A stretch of DNA of 64,000 nt from Ochrobactrum sp. BTU1 (GCA_018798825.1 CP076355.1:1585501-1649500); one strand, 5' to 3'; shown: positions 36,232-45,099, numbered from the stretch's first letter. The notes: generated by a model from the sequence alone, not told the origin. Made by a program: numbers and translations.

Positions 36232-38166
36232 ATGACCATGAGCGCAATATATTCCGCTGTCCTTACAACTCTGAAACGCTCGTGGTCGTTGTTAAAATGG
36301 CGCTTTCTAAAGAGCGCATTCGTGCTCGCTGGTATTCCACTACTGATCGGGGCGAGAGCGGACGAGCGGGAAAAACTCGGCCCATTTACTGCAACAAATC
36401 CGCAGGTATTGCAGGAGCCAAAGGATGCAGAGCATTTCGATATACGTGAGGCCCTGCATGGCTCCACCGCAAGCTCTGAGCAATGTTCCGCAATAGCGAA
36501 TTCGCTTTGGGTAAATGCCGCGGGGCCTGGCGAATGCATTCGCTATTATGGCTCGGGCCTTCAGCACCGCGCTAACCCCTTGGTAATGGTTTATTTCAGT
36601 GGCGATGTGCTGTTACGCAACGCCGACGGGCAAAGAAGCGTGGTTCCGTCTTACGGAAAACAATCACCTTCTTCGATTACTGAAGAAATGACGGAATGGT
36701 CGGAGGCCGCCGGTGTCCCGGCGATATTTCTAGCCCGTCCCGGTCTTTTTGGATCCTCAGGAGATCACAATAAACGTCGACAAAATCGGGAAATCGAGCT
36801 TATGCAACACGCGATTTCTCTCCTCAAGGATCGCTACCAGATCCAATCTTTCATCTTCGCAGGTCATTCGGGCGGCGGACAAATAGTTGCAGGTCTTCTC
36901 AACAAACGCGACGATATAAGGGCAGCGGTCATATCTTCCGGCCTTGTTTCCGTAAAGCAGGTCACAGATTACTGGGAGTTTCGCCGCAACATCCCAGGAC
37001 GTCTTCTTTACGATTCCCGCGAGTTTTACGATCCCATTGACCATTTAAAGAATGTTGCGAAATCTGACCGTCCGGACGTATACGTTATCTCGGATCCGGA
37101 AGACCAGACAATCCCTTTCTTTACGCAGTTGCGCTATGTACGCCGGCTCAAAACAACTGGCTTCGATCCGCACCATATATTTGCGCATGCACCAGATCCG
37201 TCACACCATTTACTTTCCAATTACGCGAAAATTGCTGCTGCTATGATTGCACAGGGTAACAGTTCTGCCGAAATACGACGAACGCTTGCGCTACATGATG
37301 CCAGTCAGATCGCATCGAGGGAAGAGCGAAACAAATCACCAGAAGTTCTGACAATACCCCCGCCCTATGTTAGTGCCGAGAGCGCTTTATCCGTGTTGAT
37401 ACCGGATGCTACCGATAACACGCAGAAAATCCTGTTCTCTAAAGCGGGCGAAAAGCAGCTCCCGCCTGCATCCGTGACCAAACTGATGACTGCAATCGTC
37501 GCAATTGACATCAGCAGAAAGTTACGACTGGGCCTATCGCATAAAATAGTGGTTCATGCGGACGATCTGGTGGGTGGATCAGGAAACAATCTGAAGGTCG
37601 GCGATGTATTATCGCTTGAGGCTGCAATCGCCAACTTGATGCTGTCTTCGTCGAATGTGACGGCGAATGCTGTCGCCCGAAGCATGGGCGCTGTAATGAG
37701 AAGAGAGGAGCATCACAAAGAAAGCGACCCAGACGTTTTCGTACGCCAGATGAACAATAGAGCCCAGACGCTTGGCATGACGCGAACTGTCTTCATGAAC
37801 CCATCAGGGCTTTCAGCTTCGGGACAGGTAACAACAGCCAAGGATCTCGCGAAGCTCGCGGTCGAAGCACTGAAATATTCTGAAGTATCAAGAGTGTGGG
37901 GAGACAAACAATATACTATAGTAGTCGAGGGGCCTCACGCGCGCAAATTAGCACTATCGAACCCAAATCCCCTCTATAAGGACTATGATATCATTGGCGG
38001 TAAAACGGGGGCACTCGTTCCAGGTCTTTTCAATATCGTGGTCGTTTCCCAGGCGCCAGGAGATAGATTGCTTGTCACTGTCAGTTTGAAGTCTCCCTCG
38101 GAAAACGAGCGGACGAGAGACGTGCGCACGTTGATTGACTGGGCGAAGCGCAATCAAGCAAAGTGA
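36232..38166 (+). CDS. alpha/beta hydrolase fused to a D,D-peptidase S11 domain
   Basis: 644 residues. An N-terminal hydrophobic segment (about 25-41) ends in a signal-like GARADE, so the protein is exported or membrane-anchored. Residues about 90-345 form an alpha/beta hydrolase with nucleophile GHSGGG (Ser213), an acid in SDPEDQ and His in PSHHLL. Residues about 375-644 are an S11 D-Ala-D-Ala carboxypeptidase-like domain with Ser414-x-x-Lys417, SSN (473-475) and Lys591-Thr-Gly. It follows the Mur-ligase fusion by 132 bases and both share an S11 domain, which suggests one pathway acting on D-amino-acid peptides on both sides of the membrane. AAAGGA precedes the ATG. Confidence 0.85.
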   Translation: MTMSAIYSAVLTTLKRSWSLLKWRFLKSAFVLAGIPLLIGARADEREKLGPFTATNPQVLQEPKDAEHFDIREALHGSTASSEQCSAIANSLWVNAAGPGECIRYYGSGLQHRANPLVMVYFSGDVLLRNADGQRSVVPSYGKQSPSSITEEMTEWSEAAGVPAIFLARPGLFGSSGDHNKRRQNREIELMQHAISLLKDRYQIQSFIFAGHSGGGQIVAGLLNKRDDIRAAVISSGLVSVKQVTDYWEFRRNIPGRLLYDSREFYDPIDHLKNVAKSDRPDVYVISDPEDQTIPFFTQLRYVRRLKTTGFDPHHIFAHAPDPSHHLLSNYAKIAAAMIAQGNSSAEIRRTLALHDASQIASREERNKSPEVLTIPPPYVSAESALSVLIPDATDNTQKILFSKAGEKQLPPASVTKLMTAIVAIDISRKLRLGLSHKIVVHADDLVGGSGNNLKVGDVLSLEAAIANLMLSSSNVTANAVARSMGAVMRREEHHKESDPDVFVRQMNNRAQTLGMTRTVFMNPSGLSASGQVTTAKDLAKLAVEALKYSEVSRVWGDKQYTIVVEGPHARKLALSNPNPLYKDYDIIGGKTGALVPGLFNIVVVSQAPGDRLLVTVSLKSPSENERTRDVRTLIDWAKRNQAK

Positions 38167-38237
38167 AAACATAAAATCTTCACCCTACAGTTGTGCCATT
38201 TGAGGTTCTGACCCTCATTCAGATCAGGCAGCCATTT

Positions 38238-38313
38238 GCGCCAGGCGACTGGTTGAGTTCTTGGGCAAGCGAGGCAGACAAGGCACCGCCAGTTGCGAAC
38301 CTATACCTAAGGT
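38238..38313 (-). repeat. decayed copy of kinase gene and promoter fragments
   Basis: Bases 38238-38296 match 32159-32217, inside the histidine kinase HisKA region, at about 52 of 59 positions. They are followed at once by 38297-38313, which matches the kinase upstream region at 33151-33168 (ACCTATACCTAAGGT versus ACCTATACCTAGGT). The roughly 935 bases between these parts in the intact gene are missing here. This marks a duplicated and then deleted kinase copy on the right side of the Mur-ligase cassette. Confidence 0.75.
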
Positions 38314-38340
38314 TTAGGCCCCAACTCTGTGGCCCAATAG

Positions 38341-38354
38341 ACCTAAGTATCTGA
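38341..38354 (+). promoter_or_regulatory. putative regulator-binding motif before the peroxiredoxin gene
   Basis: ACCTAAGTATCTGA in the sense of the downstream gene, 95 bases before its ATG; the first ten bases fit the motif seen before the bicupin and kinase genes. Confidence 0.35.
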
Positions 38355-38435
38355 ACACTATCCGTTCATCTGATTGAGCTGCCCTGCTTCGCTGCCTAAG
38401 CTGGGAGCATATCGACGTTGCAAAGGAGTTCGATC

Positions 38436-38948
38436 ATGCCGGGCGATAATCCTCTTTCACACGCACTCGCTGCAGGCACCGTTGCGCCTGCGTTCACTTT
38501 ACCTGCTACGGCGGATCAGACGGTATCGCTCAGCGATCTGCGTGGCGCTCCGGTGATACTCGCATTTTACCCGGCTGACTGGAGCCCGGTCTGCAGCGAT
38601 CAGATGGGACTTTATAACGAAATACTGCCGGAATTTCATCATTCGAAGGCACAGCTGCTCGGCATATCAGTGGATGGTGTGTGGTGCCATGCCGCCTTTG
38701 AAGCAGAGCGTAAATTGCATTTCCCGCTTCTCGCAGATTTTGAGCCCAAAGGTGAAGTCGCCCGGAACTATGGCGTTTATCGCCAGAAAGATGGCGTTGC
38801 AGAGCGTGCGCTCTTCGTCATCGATGCCGATGGCATTATCCGATGGAGCTATGTTTCGCCCCTCGGCATCAACCCGGGAGCCGATGGCATTCTTGAAGCA
38901 CTCGACATGCTTGAGGCCAAACCAACCGCTACGGAGCTGCAACCATGA
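38436..38948 (+). CDS. peroxiredoxin (AhpC/TSA family, BCP/AhpE-like)
   Basis: 170 residues. Peroxidatic Cys in FYPADWSPVCSDQ; typical thioredoxin-fold regions LLGISVDGVWCHAAF and FPLLADFEPKGEVARNYGVY. Reduces hydroperoxides in the cytoplasm. It has a second Cys in the DGVWCHAAF segment that could act as a resolving Cys. AAAGGAG gives a strong ribosome site. Its stop overlaps the next gene by four bases (ATGA), so the DsbA-like protein may be its reductant. Confidence 0.92.
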   Translation: MPGDNPLSHALAAGTVAPAFTLPATADQTVSLSDLRGAPVILAFYPADWSPVCSDQMGLYNEILPEFHHSKAQLLGISVDGVWCHAAFEAERKLHFPLLADFEPKGEVARNYGVYRQKDGVAERALFVIDADGIIRWSYVSPLGINPGADGILEALDMLEAKPTATELQP

Positions 38949-39490
38949 GCAAGTTGAGCATTCCTGTCAGTAAACAGGATCACATCCAGGGTTATGAGAG
39001 AGCCGCTGTAACCCTTGTCGAATATGGCGACTATGAATGCCCTTATTGCGGCGAAGCTTATTACGTTCTGAAAGCAGTGCAGAAGGCAATGGGTGAGGAT
39101 CTACGCTTCGTGTTCCGTAATTTCCCGCTCGCAGAAATACATCCCCATGCGCTTCACGCTGCGGAATTTGCTGAAATGGCAGCTACACAAGGCCTGTTCT
39201 GGCAAGCCCATGATCTTCTCTACAAAAACCAAAACGCGCTGACCGATCATGATCTCCTCGCATATGCGACAGCTCTCGGCATAGCGCCAGCGACCGTCGC
39301 AACCGCCTTCGACGGCCGTTTTCAGGAGCGCATTGAAACAGATTTCCGCGGTGGATTGCGAAGTGGCGTCAATGGCACACCAACGCTTTTCATCAACGGC
39401 ACGCGATATGATGGTGCTCGCGACGCGGCTAGTCTGGTTACTGTTCTGCGAGAAGTGAAGAATTTGCTTGTCTCAAATCAAAGCAGATAG
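38945..39490 (+). CDS. DsbA-family thioredoxin-fold oxidoreductase
   Basis: 181 residues. Active site ECPYCGEAYYVL near residue 33, cis-Pro motif in NGTPTLFINGTRYDG. No signal peptide, so it is a cytoplasmic DsbA-like (Thioredoxin_4) protein. Translational overlap with the peroxiredoxin gene suggests a redox pair that detoxifies peroxides. Confidence 0.92.
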   Translation: MSKLSIPVSKQDHIQGYERAAVTLVEYGDYECPYCGEAYYVLKAVQKAMGEDLRFVFRNFPLAEIHPHALHAAEFAEMAATQGLFWQAHDLLYKNQNALTDHDLLAYATALGIAPATVATAFDGRFQERIETDFRGGLRSGVNGTPTLFINGTRYDGARDAASLVTVLREVKNLLVSNQSR

Positions 39491-39534
39491 ATGCACAATC
39501 GCCTCGGGGACCAGCGCCCCGAAGCGCCACCTTT

Positions 39535-40329
39535 TTAAGGTATGATATCGGTCTTTGCCGTTCTGATATCTGGCTCTTCTGCCTTCATGTAAAAGGCCCT
39601 GTCGCCACCCACGTCAAACATCAAACTCCGCTCAATTGCGGCCAAGTAATCCGTAGATGATGCGACCTGCAAATGTCTGCCCGATCCTTGATTGTGCAGG
39701 CAATCCTTCTGCACTGTAATGATGTTGGTTGCATCGGCGTTTGTGTGGGCAACCCCCACAGGCTTGTCGTCAAAAATCGAAAGATTTACAATGAGCCTGT
39801 TTGCGCTCCAGGTCGCCATTTTCACTTCATCCAAGGCCGCATTGATTGCCATCAGCATGGAGCCTGCCTCGCCTTTGTGATCATCAGGGCGATAAAGTGC
39901 TATTGCTGTAGCCGCTGCTTCAGCATCGCCTTCATCGCAGATGCGCGTCCATGGCAGAACGGTTTCGGATTGGCTGTCGTCCAACCACTCGATATAGGCA
40001 ATTGCCACACACTGGTTCGGGCCGCTGGTCATAACGTGGTACAAAGAACGCAGGGCCGCTATATGCCCCTCGCGAACCATCTGAACATCGTCGATATCTG
40101 GCAACGATGACCGATCGACAGCAAAAACAACCGCTGCATCAACTCTATCTGAGCGTAAAGCCTCCCCCGCTCGTGCTTTCTCGTTCGCAAGCAAAAGCGA
40201 CCCCAGCAATAGCGCCAGAATTGAGATCAGAACCGACCGCCTTTCCTCACCAAAATTTGCGTATTTGCGAAACATGGTCGCCGCCCCATTATACCGCCGA
40301 CGATCTATCAGCGGATTAGTCGGGAGCAT
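39535..40329 (-). CDS. DUF1194 protein with degenerate metal-binding motif
   Basis: 264 residues from ATG 40329 (CAGGAG upstream); ATG 40275 is an alternative. An N-terminal hydrophobic segment (about 33-50) indicates export. The body fits DUF1194, a VWA-like family: AAVVFAVDRSSL where a MIDAS DxSxS would be, REGHIAALRS, VAIAYIEW and VLPWTRI. The MIDAS is altered (DRSSL), so metal-dependent ligand binding is doubtful. Lies alone on the minus strand between two unrelated gene pairs. Confidence 0.75.
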   Translation of the reverse strand: MLPTNPLIDRRRYNGAATMFRKYANFGEERRSVLISILALLLGSLLLANEKARAGEALRSDRVDAAVVFAVDRSSLPDIDDVQMVREGHIAALRSLYHVMTSGPNQCVAIAYIEWLDDSQSETVLPWTRICDEGDAEAAATAIALYRPDDHKGEAGSMLMAINAALDEVKMATWSANRLIVNLSIFDDKPVGVAHTNADATNIITVQKDCLHNQGSGRHLQVASSTDYLAAIERSLMFDVGGDRAFYMKAEEPDIRTAKTDIIP

Positions 40330-40496
40330 ATTCTCCTGATGTACCTGCTAAAATACGACAGGTGCCGTATTTCATGCCTTAGGCCATCTTGGTAGCTTCT
40401 GGCTAACAGAGGCATATAGGCTTTCATTCAAGCAAATCCTTGCTTGAATGGCGGTTCTGGCAGTTGGGGGCTTCTGCCAGAGCCGCGACCGGAAGA

Positions 40497-41153
40497 TTAA
40501 GCCGATGGCAATCCAAGACGCACCGCATAAGCTGTCAGTTCAGCGCTACTATGGAGGTCCAGTTTGCGCATGAGGTTTTCGCGATGCTTACGGGCGGTGA
40601 AAACGCTGATGCCGAGCCGATCTGCTATTTCCCTGGTCGTCGCACCCTGTGGGATCAATGCCAAAAACTGTAACTCACGCCTTGTGAGCGGGACAGGCGA
40701 CACGACATCGATATTGGGTCCAGGCTCATGACCATTTGGACGGTTGATCGAGGAACCAATGTGAATTGCGCCGTTGCTGCGACCGTTTTTCAAATTGGCG
40801 ATGGTGGCAAGCAGTTCGCTCGGATCGCCATCTTTCGTCAGATAACCACTAGCACCAGCGTCGAGTGCTGCACGGATCGAACGGGATTCACTGTTTGCAG
40901 ACAGAATAAGAATTTTTAACTTTGGATGGGTCGCTCGTAATTGTTCTATGAACTGAAAGCCGTGAAATCCCGGCATCCCAAGATCAAGCAGGACCATATC
41001 GCAAGGCGTCTGAGCCAAAAGCCTCAACAAAGACGAGCAATCACCCACTTCACCAACCACAACCGTTTCGCTTAACGTGGAAAGAAGTAGTTTAAGCCCC
41101 TCGCGGACGATATTGTGATCGTCAGCCAAGACTACCCGGTAGTTTTCCCTCAT
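40497..41153 (-). CDS. NarL/LuxR-type response regulator
   Basis: 218 residues: REC domain (LADDHNIVREGL, Asp in MVLLDLGMPG, Lys in YLTKDGD) and a LuxR HTH (TRRELQFLALIPQGATTREIADRLGISVFTARKHRENL, cited in part). It is divergent from the hybrid kinase across only 45 bases, so the two very likely form a system. Start at 41153; the GTG at 41177 lacks a ribosome site. Confidence 0.93.
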   Translation of the reverse strand: MRENYRVVLADDHNIVREGLKLLLSTLSETVVVGEVGDCSSLLRLLAQTPCDMVLLDLGMPGFHGFQFIEQLRATHPKLKILILSANSESRSIRAALDAGASGYLTKDGDPSELLATIANLKNGRSNGAIHIGSSINRPNGHEPGPNIDVVSPVPLTRRELQFLALIPQGATTREIADRLGISVFTARKHRENLMRKLDLHSSAELTAYAVRLGLPSA

Positions 41154-41198
41154 CGATAAGATGCCCCTCAAGCCCACAAGCGAATACAGGATAGCATT

Positions 41199-42986
41199 AT
41201 GGTGGCATTAGCGCTCCCTGAAAAACACAAAAAATCGACGAGAGTTAATCCCATAGACGAGACGCGTATAAAGCAGGCGTTGGTCAATACGCTTTACAAG
41301 CATTCGGCCGGCGTACTGCTGACAAACATTTTCGTGCCGATCCCCTCGCTTCTGATCTTCTGGGGCAAGGTACCCAATACCTGGCTCGTTGCATGGTGCG
41401 TTTCTGTCTATTTGCTGACAATCCTCCGTATGATCGGCACCCGCGCTTTTTTTCGCCATACGAAAACACCGAACAACTATCCGAAATGGGCATGGACGGC
41501 GGCTGGCTTCTCGTGGTTGTCGGGTATGAACTGGGGATTATTGGGCTTGATCGGTTTTCTTTCGGGCGAACCACACCTTCTTTCATTCGCAATGATCGTC
41601 ATGACGGGTCTGACCTGCGGGTCCGTGCCCACTTCATCAGCATTTCTGCCGGTCCTCGTCGGATCGTTATTCACGACCGTTCTCCCAAGCACGATCTATT
41701 GCCTCATGAGTGAGGGGGAGATTTATAACGCCTATCTGTTTTTGATCGCCTGTCTGGTTATCATCAACGTGCATCATGGACGTGTGACCCACCGGGATCT
41801 GGCCGAGACGATTCGATTGCGCTTTGAAAACGAAACACTCGTTGATCAGCTCAAAAGTGAACGGGACAGGGTGGCAGCGGCCGATCGCGCAAAGACACGT
41901 TTCCTTGCAGCTGCAAGTCACGATCTCCGGCAACCAGTACACGCACTTGGTCTCTTCAATTCGACCTTGGCAGCACTCGCAGGCAGAGGGAATGTCAATG
42001 GCGCCGACGCGGCTAATATTTCTGGAAAGATCAGAAGCGTCGTTGCCAATCTGAGCTATCTGCTCAACGCATTGCTCGATGTTTCACGTCTCGACGCTCA
42101 GATCGTGACGCCCAATCGCGAAACCATCTCGATAGGTGAATTACAGGATGATCTTCGCAACGAATTTGCGAGCCTCGCTGAAAGCAAAGGTCTTCGATGG
42201 AGAATGGTCCCATGTGACCTTCATACAGACAGCGACCCCATGATGCTGCGGCAGATAATTGCCAATCTGATTGCCAACGCGATCCGCTACACGACAAGCG
42301 GAGGCATACTCTTTGGCTGTCGTCTCAGAGGCAGTAATATCGAAATTCAGGTCTATGACACCGGGATCGGTATCGCCGAAAACCAGCACAAAACAGTGTT
42401 TGAAGAATTCGTGCAGCTGCATAATCCTGAACGCGATCGCGACAAAGGACTGGGACTTGGCTTGTCGATTGTGAAACGAACAGCAGAATTGCTCAATCAT
42501 CCGATCCGGCTTTGCTCGCAAGCCGGTACGGGATCGATGTTTTCAATCGTCGTACCGCTTGTCGTTGATCAGCGCCAACCGAAGAAGGCCACCAGAAGCC
42601 CGCTTCAGACAGGTGGAAACATTTTCATTATTGATGATGAAAGCACCGTTCTTGAAGCTCTCACAGGGCTTGTCGACGTTTGGGGTTACCAAGCCTTTTC
42701 GGGGCGCAACGCTGTCGAAACATATGCCGCCTGGAAAGCTGATAAAACAGCGAAGCCCTCTCAAGCCGACCTTGTCATCGTGGACTACCGCCTTGAAGGG
42801 GGCATGATTGGAACACAAGCTGCACGCAGATTGTTCGATCAACTTGGTTACGAGCTGCCCGTGATCATCCTGACGGGCGATACATCGCCTGAAAGACTGC
42901 GTGAAGCGTCCGCGAGCGGTTATATGCTGCTTCACAAGCCGATTGACCCCGCCGAATTGCTGCAGGCGATCCAGAAGGCCATTTAA
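41199..42986 (+). CDS. hybrid histidine kinase with C-terminal receiver
   Basis: 595 residues. Five to six membrane helices (about 40-195), a short coiled coil, HisKA with ASHDLRQPVHAL, HATPase with NLIANAIRY, DTGIGI and GLGLGLSIV, and a C-terminal REC domain (IIDDESTVLEAL; Asp in VIVDYRLEGG). No periplasmic sensor domain of any size, so the helices themselves probably sense the signal. The REC may pass phosphate to the divergent NarL-type regulator through an unseen HPt protein or act as a brake. Confidence 0.93.
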   Translation: MVALALPEKHKKSTRVNPIDETRIKQALVNTLYKHSAGVLLTNIFVPIPSLLIFWGKVPNTWLVAWCVSVYLLTILRMIGTRAFFRHTKTPNNYPKWAWTAAGFSWLSGMNWGLLGLIGFLSGEPHLLSFAMIVMTGLTCGSVPTSSAFLPVLVGSLFTTVLPSTIYCLMSEGEIYNAYLFLIACLVIINVHHGRVTHRDLAETIRLRFENETLVDQLKSERDRVAAADRAKTRFLAAASHDLRQPVHALGLFNSTLAALAGRGNVNGADAANISGKIRSVVANLSYLLNALLDVSRLDAQIVTPNRETISIGELQDDLRNEFASLAESKGLRWRMVPCDLHTDSDPMMLRQIIANLIANAIRYTTSGGILFGCRLRGSNIEIQVYDTGIGIAENQHKTVFEEFVQLHNPERDRDKGLGLGLSIVKRTAELLNHPIRLCSQAGTGSMFSIVVPLVVDQRQPKKATRSPLQTGGNIFIIDDESTVLEALTGLVDVWGYQAFSGRNAVETYAAWKADKTAKPSQADLVIVDYRLEGGMIGTQAARRLFDQLGYELPVIILTGDTSPERLREASASGYMLLHKPIDPAELLQAIQKAI

Positions 42987-43083
42987 GAAAGCGTGGGTTC
43001 AGTCCAGAATCTGTAAATCTGCTCTATTGCGTAAAAATAAGCAGAGCCCGGCTTGAAACTGCAAAATCGCTTCCTACGTGATA

Positions 43084-43115
43084 GCCAGTGGACCGGGCCC
43101 CTCTGGCGGTTTTTA
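43084..43115 (+). terminator. hairpin with T-run between the hybrid kinase and terC
   Basis: Stem GCCAGTGG / CCTCTGGC (one mismatch) followed by GGTTTTT. It can be the terminator of the kinase gene or an attenuator in the terC leader. Confidence 0.55.
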
Positions 43116-43125
43116 CAAACCGTGA

Positions 43126-43203
43126 TGTCGGACACTTCGAGCAAGCTCGAGGTCAGCCCGGTAACCCGAAGCCGACCTTGTTAGATTTGAACAGAGGTCG
43201 GAT
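43126..43203 (+). promoter_or_regulatory. structured terC leader that hides the ribosome site
   Basis: CCGACCT (43172-43178) pairs perfectly with AGGTCGG (43195-43201), covering the GAGG ribosome site of terC. Upstream GTCGG (43127-43131) could pair with the same CCGAC and free the site; a hairpin CTTCGAGC/GCTCGAGG (43135-43152) lies between. The mutually exclusive pairings look like a riboswitch or thermosensor. It does not match the yybP-ykoY (manganese) consensus often linked to TerC/Alx genes. Confidence 0.5.
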
Positions 43204-44199
43204 ATGGAAATATTTACTTCACTCTTCATGGGAACGCCGGTCTGGATGTGGCTGGTGTTTATCGGCATCGTTCTGGCATTGCTGGTGCTCGATCTTGGCG
43301 TCTTCAATAAGGAAGACCATGAGATCGAAATCGGTGAGAGCCTGAAAATGTCGGCTTTCTACATCACACTTGGACTGGCTTTTTCCGGCTTTGTCTGGTG
43401 GCAGATGAGCAGCGAGGCGACGGCGCAATATCTCACTGCATTCGTGGTTGAGAAAACGCTGGCTCTCGACAATATCTTCGTTATCGCACTGATATTCAGC
43501 TTCTTCGCAATCCCGCGCAAATATCAGCACCGCGTCCTATTTTGGGGTATTCTCGGTGTGATCGTGTTGCGCGGCATCATGATCGGCCTTGGCGCTACAA
43601 TCGTGGCAAACTACCACTGGGTCCTGTATCTGTTTGCGGTCTTCCTCATAATCACCGGCATTAAGATGCTGTTTTCTGGAGAAGATGACGAACCGGATAT
43701 GAGCCGAAATCCGCTGCTGCGCTTTGCCCGTAAACACATGCGTGTCACGGATGAACTGCACGGCAATGCCTTCTTTGTACGGTTGAAAGACAGCGCGACC
43801 GGCAAGATGGTACGCTTCGCGACGCCACTATTCCTGGCGCTTATCATGATCGAAGTTGCGGATCTGATCTTCGCTGTAGACTCCGTACCGGCAGTCTTCA
43901 CGATCACCACCGATCCCTTCATCGTTTACACATCGAATATCTTTGCAATTCTTGGCCTAAGAGCGCTTTTCTTTGCCCTGTCGGCCATCCTACATCGCTT
44001 CGCCTATCTTAAGTACGCGCTTTCGATCCTGTTGATCTTCATCGGCTCCAAGATGTTCATTGCGGATCTGATGGGTTGGGAAAAATTCCCGCCTTCTTGG
44101 TCGCTCGGCATTACCTTTGCGATCCTTGGTGCGGGCGTTGTCATATCGCTTGTAAAGACCAAAGACGCGGAAAAGTCTGTCAGCCATCATCAGTCATAA
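43204..44199 (+). CDS. TerC/Alx-family integral membrane protein
   Basis: 331 residues, seven to nine membrane helices. Family motifs: VLDLGVF, VVEKTLALDNIFVIALIF and MIEVADLIFAVDSVPAVF, with conserved acidic residues inside helices that could pass metal ions. TerC/Alx proteins export manganese or calcium in several bacteria; tellurite resistance is another reported trait. The leader shows strong potential for translational control. Ribosome site GAGG six bases before the ATG. Confidence 0.92.
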   Translation: MEIFTSLFMGTPVWMWLVFIGIVLALLVLDLGVFNKEDHEIEIGESLKMSAFYITLGLAFSGFVWWQMSSEATAQYLTAFVVEKTLALDNIFVIALIFSFFAIPRKYQHRVLFWGILGVIVLRGIMIGLGATIVANYHWVLYLFAVFLIITGIKMLFSGEDDEPDMSRNPLLRFARKHMRVTDELHGNAFFVRLKDSATGKMVRFATPLFLALIMIEVADLIFAVDSVPAVFTITTDPFIVYTSNIFAILGLRALFFALSAILHRFAYLKYALSILLIFIGSKMFIADLMGWEKFPPSWSLGITFAILGAGVVISLVKTKDAEKSVSHHQS

Positions 44200-44206
44200 G
44201 ACTGCC

Positions 44207-44244
44207 AAAAAAACATCGGTCCGGCCCATCTGGTCCGGACCGAT
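44207..44244 (-). terminator. terminator after the DeoR pseudogene
   Basis: Perfect 10-bp stem ATCGGTCCGG / CCGGACCGAT; on the minus strand it is followed by seven T. It lies 8 bases beyond the end of the deoR-like gene. On the plus strand only three T follow. Confidence 0.9.
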
Positions 44245-44251
44245 TTGAAGA

Positions 44252-45016
44252 TCAGTAAATGATCTCCACCCCTGCTCTTTCCAACGTTGCATAAACCGCA
44301 CTTGGCGGCGGCTGATCTGTGATCACCAGATCAATGCCCGATGTTGGCAGGATCGAAAACTTGTCCGATCTTTGCAGAGCCGTGTGGCTTGCCAGCACGA
44401 CGAACTTTCTTGTTTGCCGCCGCACCACCTGCGCAAGCTGGAGATGCCTGTCCGACGGCCCAAGCAATCCACGCTGCACATCAAACCCGCTTGCTCAGGC
44501 GACATCAAAAACACGGCGCGAGATGATTTCCATCGCCTCAAAACCGAAGGAAGCACGGGAGCGCTTGTCGAATTGCCCACCGCAAACCGTAAGATCAGTC
44601 TGCCCGCCCATAGACAGGTCGATCATGATATCGACCATCAGCGATGTGGCGATGATGGGTGGTTCGTGACGCGCCTCCCACGCTGTTGCCAGAGCGGTTG
44701 AACCGCCACTGAAAAATACCGACATACCCGGTTAGAGCAATCCATGGGCAATCCGGGCAATTCGCTCCTTGGCTTCACGATCTGCTCCGATACGCAAGTC
44801 AATATGCGGCAGTCCCTTTGCCGTGACGGCACGCGCACCGCCATGCACGCGCATCGCTTGCCCTCTTTCTTCCAAAGAGGCGAGGTCTCGTCTGATCGTT
44901 TCTTCTGAAACCGCGAATATACCGGCGAGCTGCGCGCAAGTGGTATCGCCCTGTCTGATCAGACGATCGCGGATCCGATCCTGCCGATCCGATGGTCGAA
45001 GAGGTCGTTGTGCCAT
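44252..45016 (-). pseudogene. DeoR-family sugar-phosphate regulator with two in-frame stops
   Basis: One frame of 255 codons encodes a DeoR protein: an N-terminal HTH (CAQLAGIFAVSEETIRRDLA), then the sugar-phosphate sensor (GMSVFFSGGSTALATA, VCGGQFD...SFGFEA, ITDQPPP). It is interrupted by TAA at 44734-44732, between HGLL and PGMSVF, and TGA at 44497-44495, between VFDVA and AGGFDV. All three pieces share a frame, so two point mutations have inactivated it. Its N-terminus overlaps the HlyD remnant. With the UgpC fragment at 47 kb it suggests a former glycerol-phosphate or sugar uptake locus. Confidence 0.85.
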
Positions 45017-45099
45017 TTTAAGGTCATGCCATTGTTACGTCGCGGCAGACCTAACGAACTTACCTCACAGGAATACGACAAAATCTCGCCAAGACGGTC

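Noticed and set aside
43084..43203. yybP-ykoY manganese riboswitch before terC
   Set aside because: The conserved loop sequences of that class are not present; only ribosome-site pairing is.
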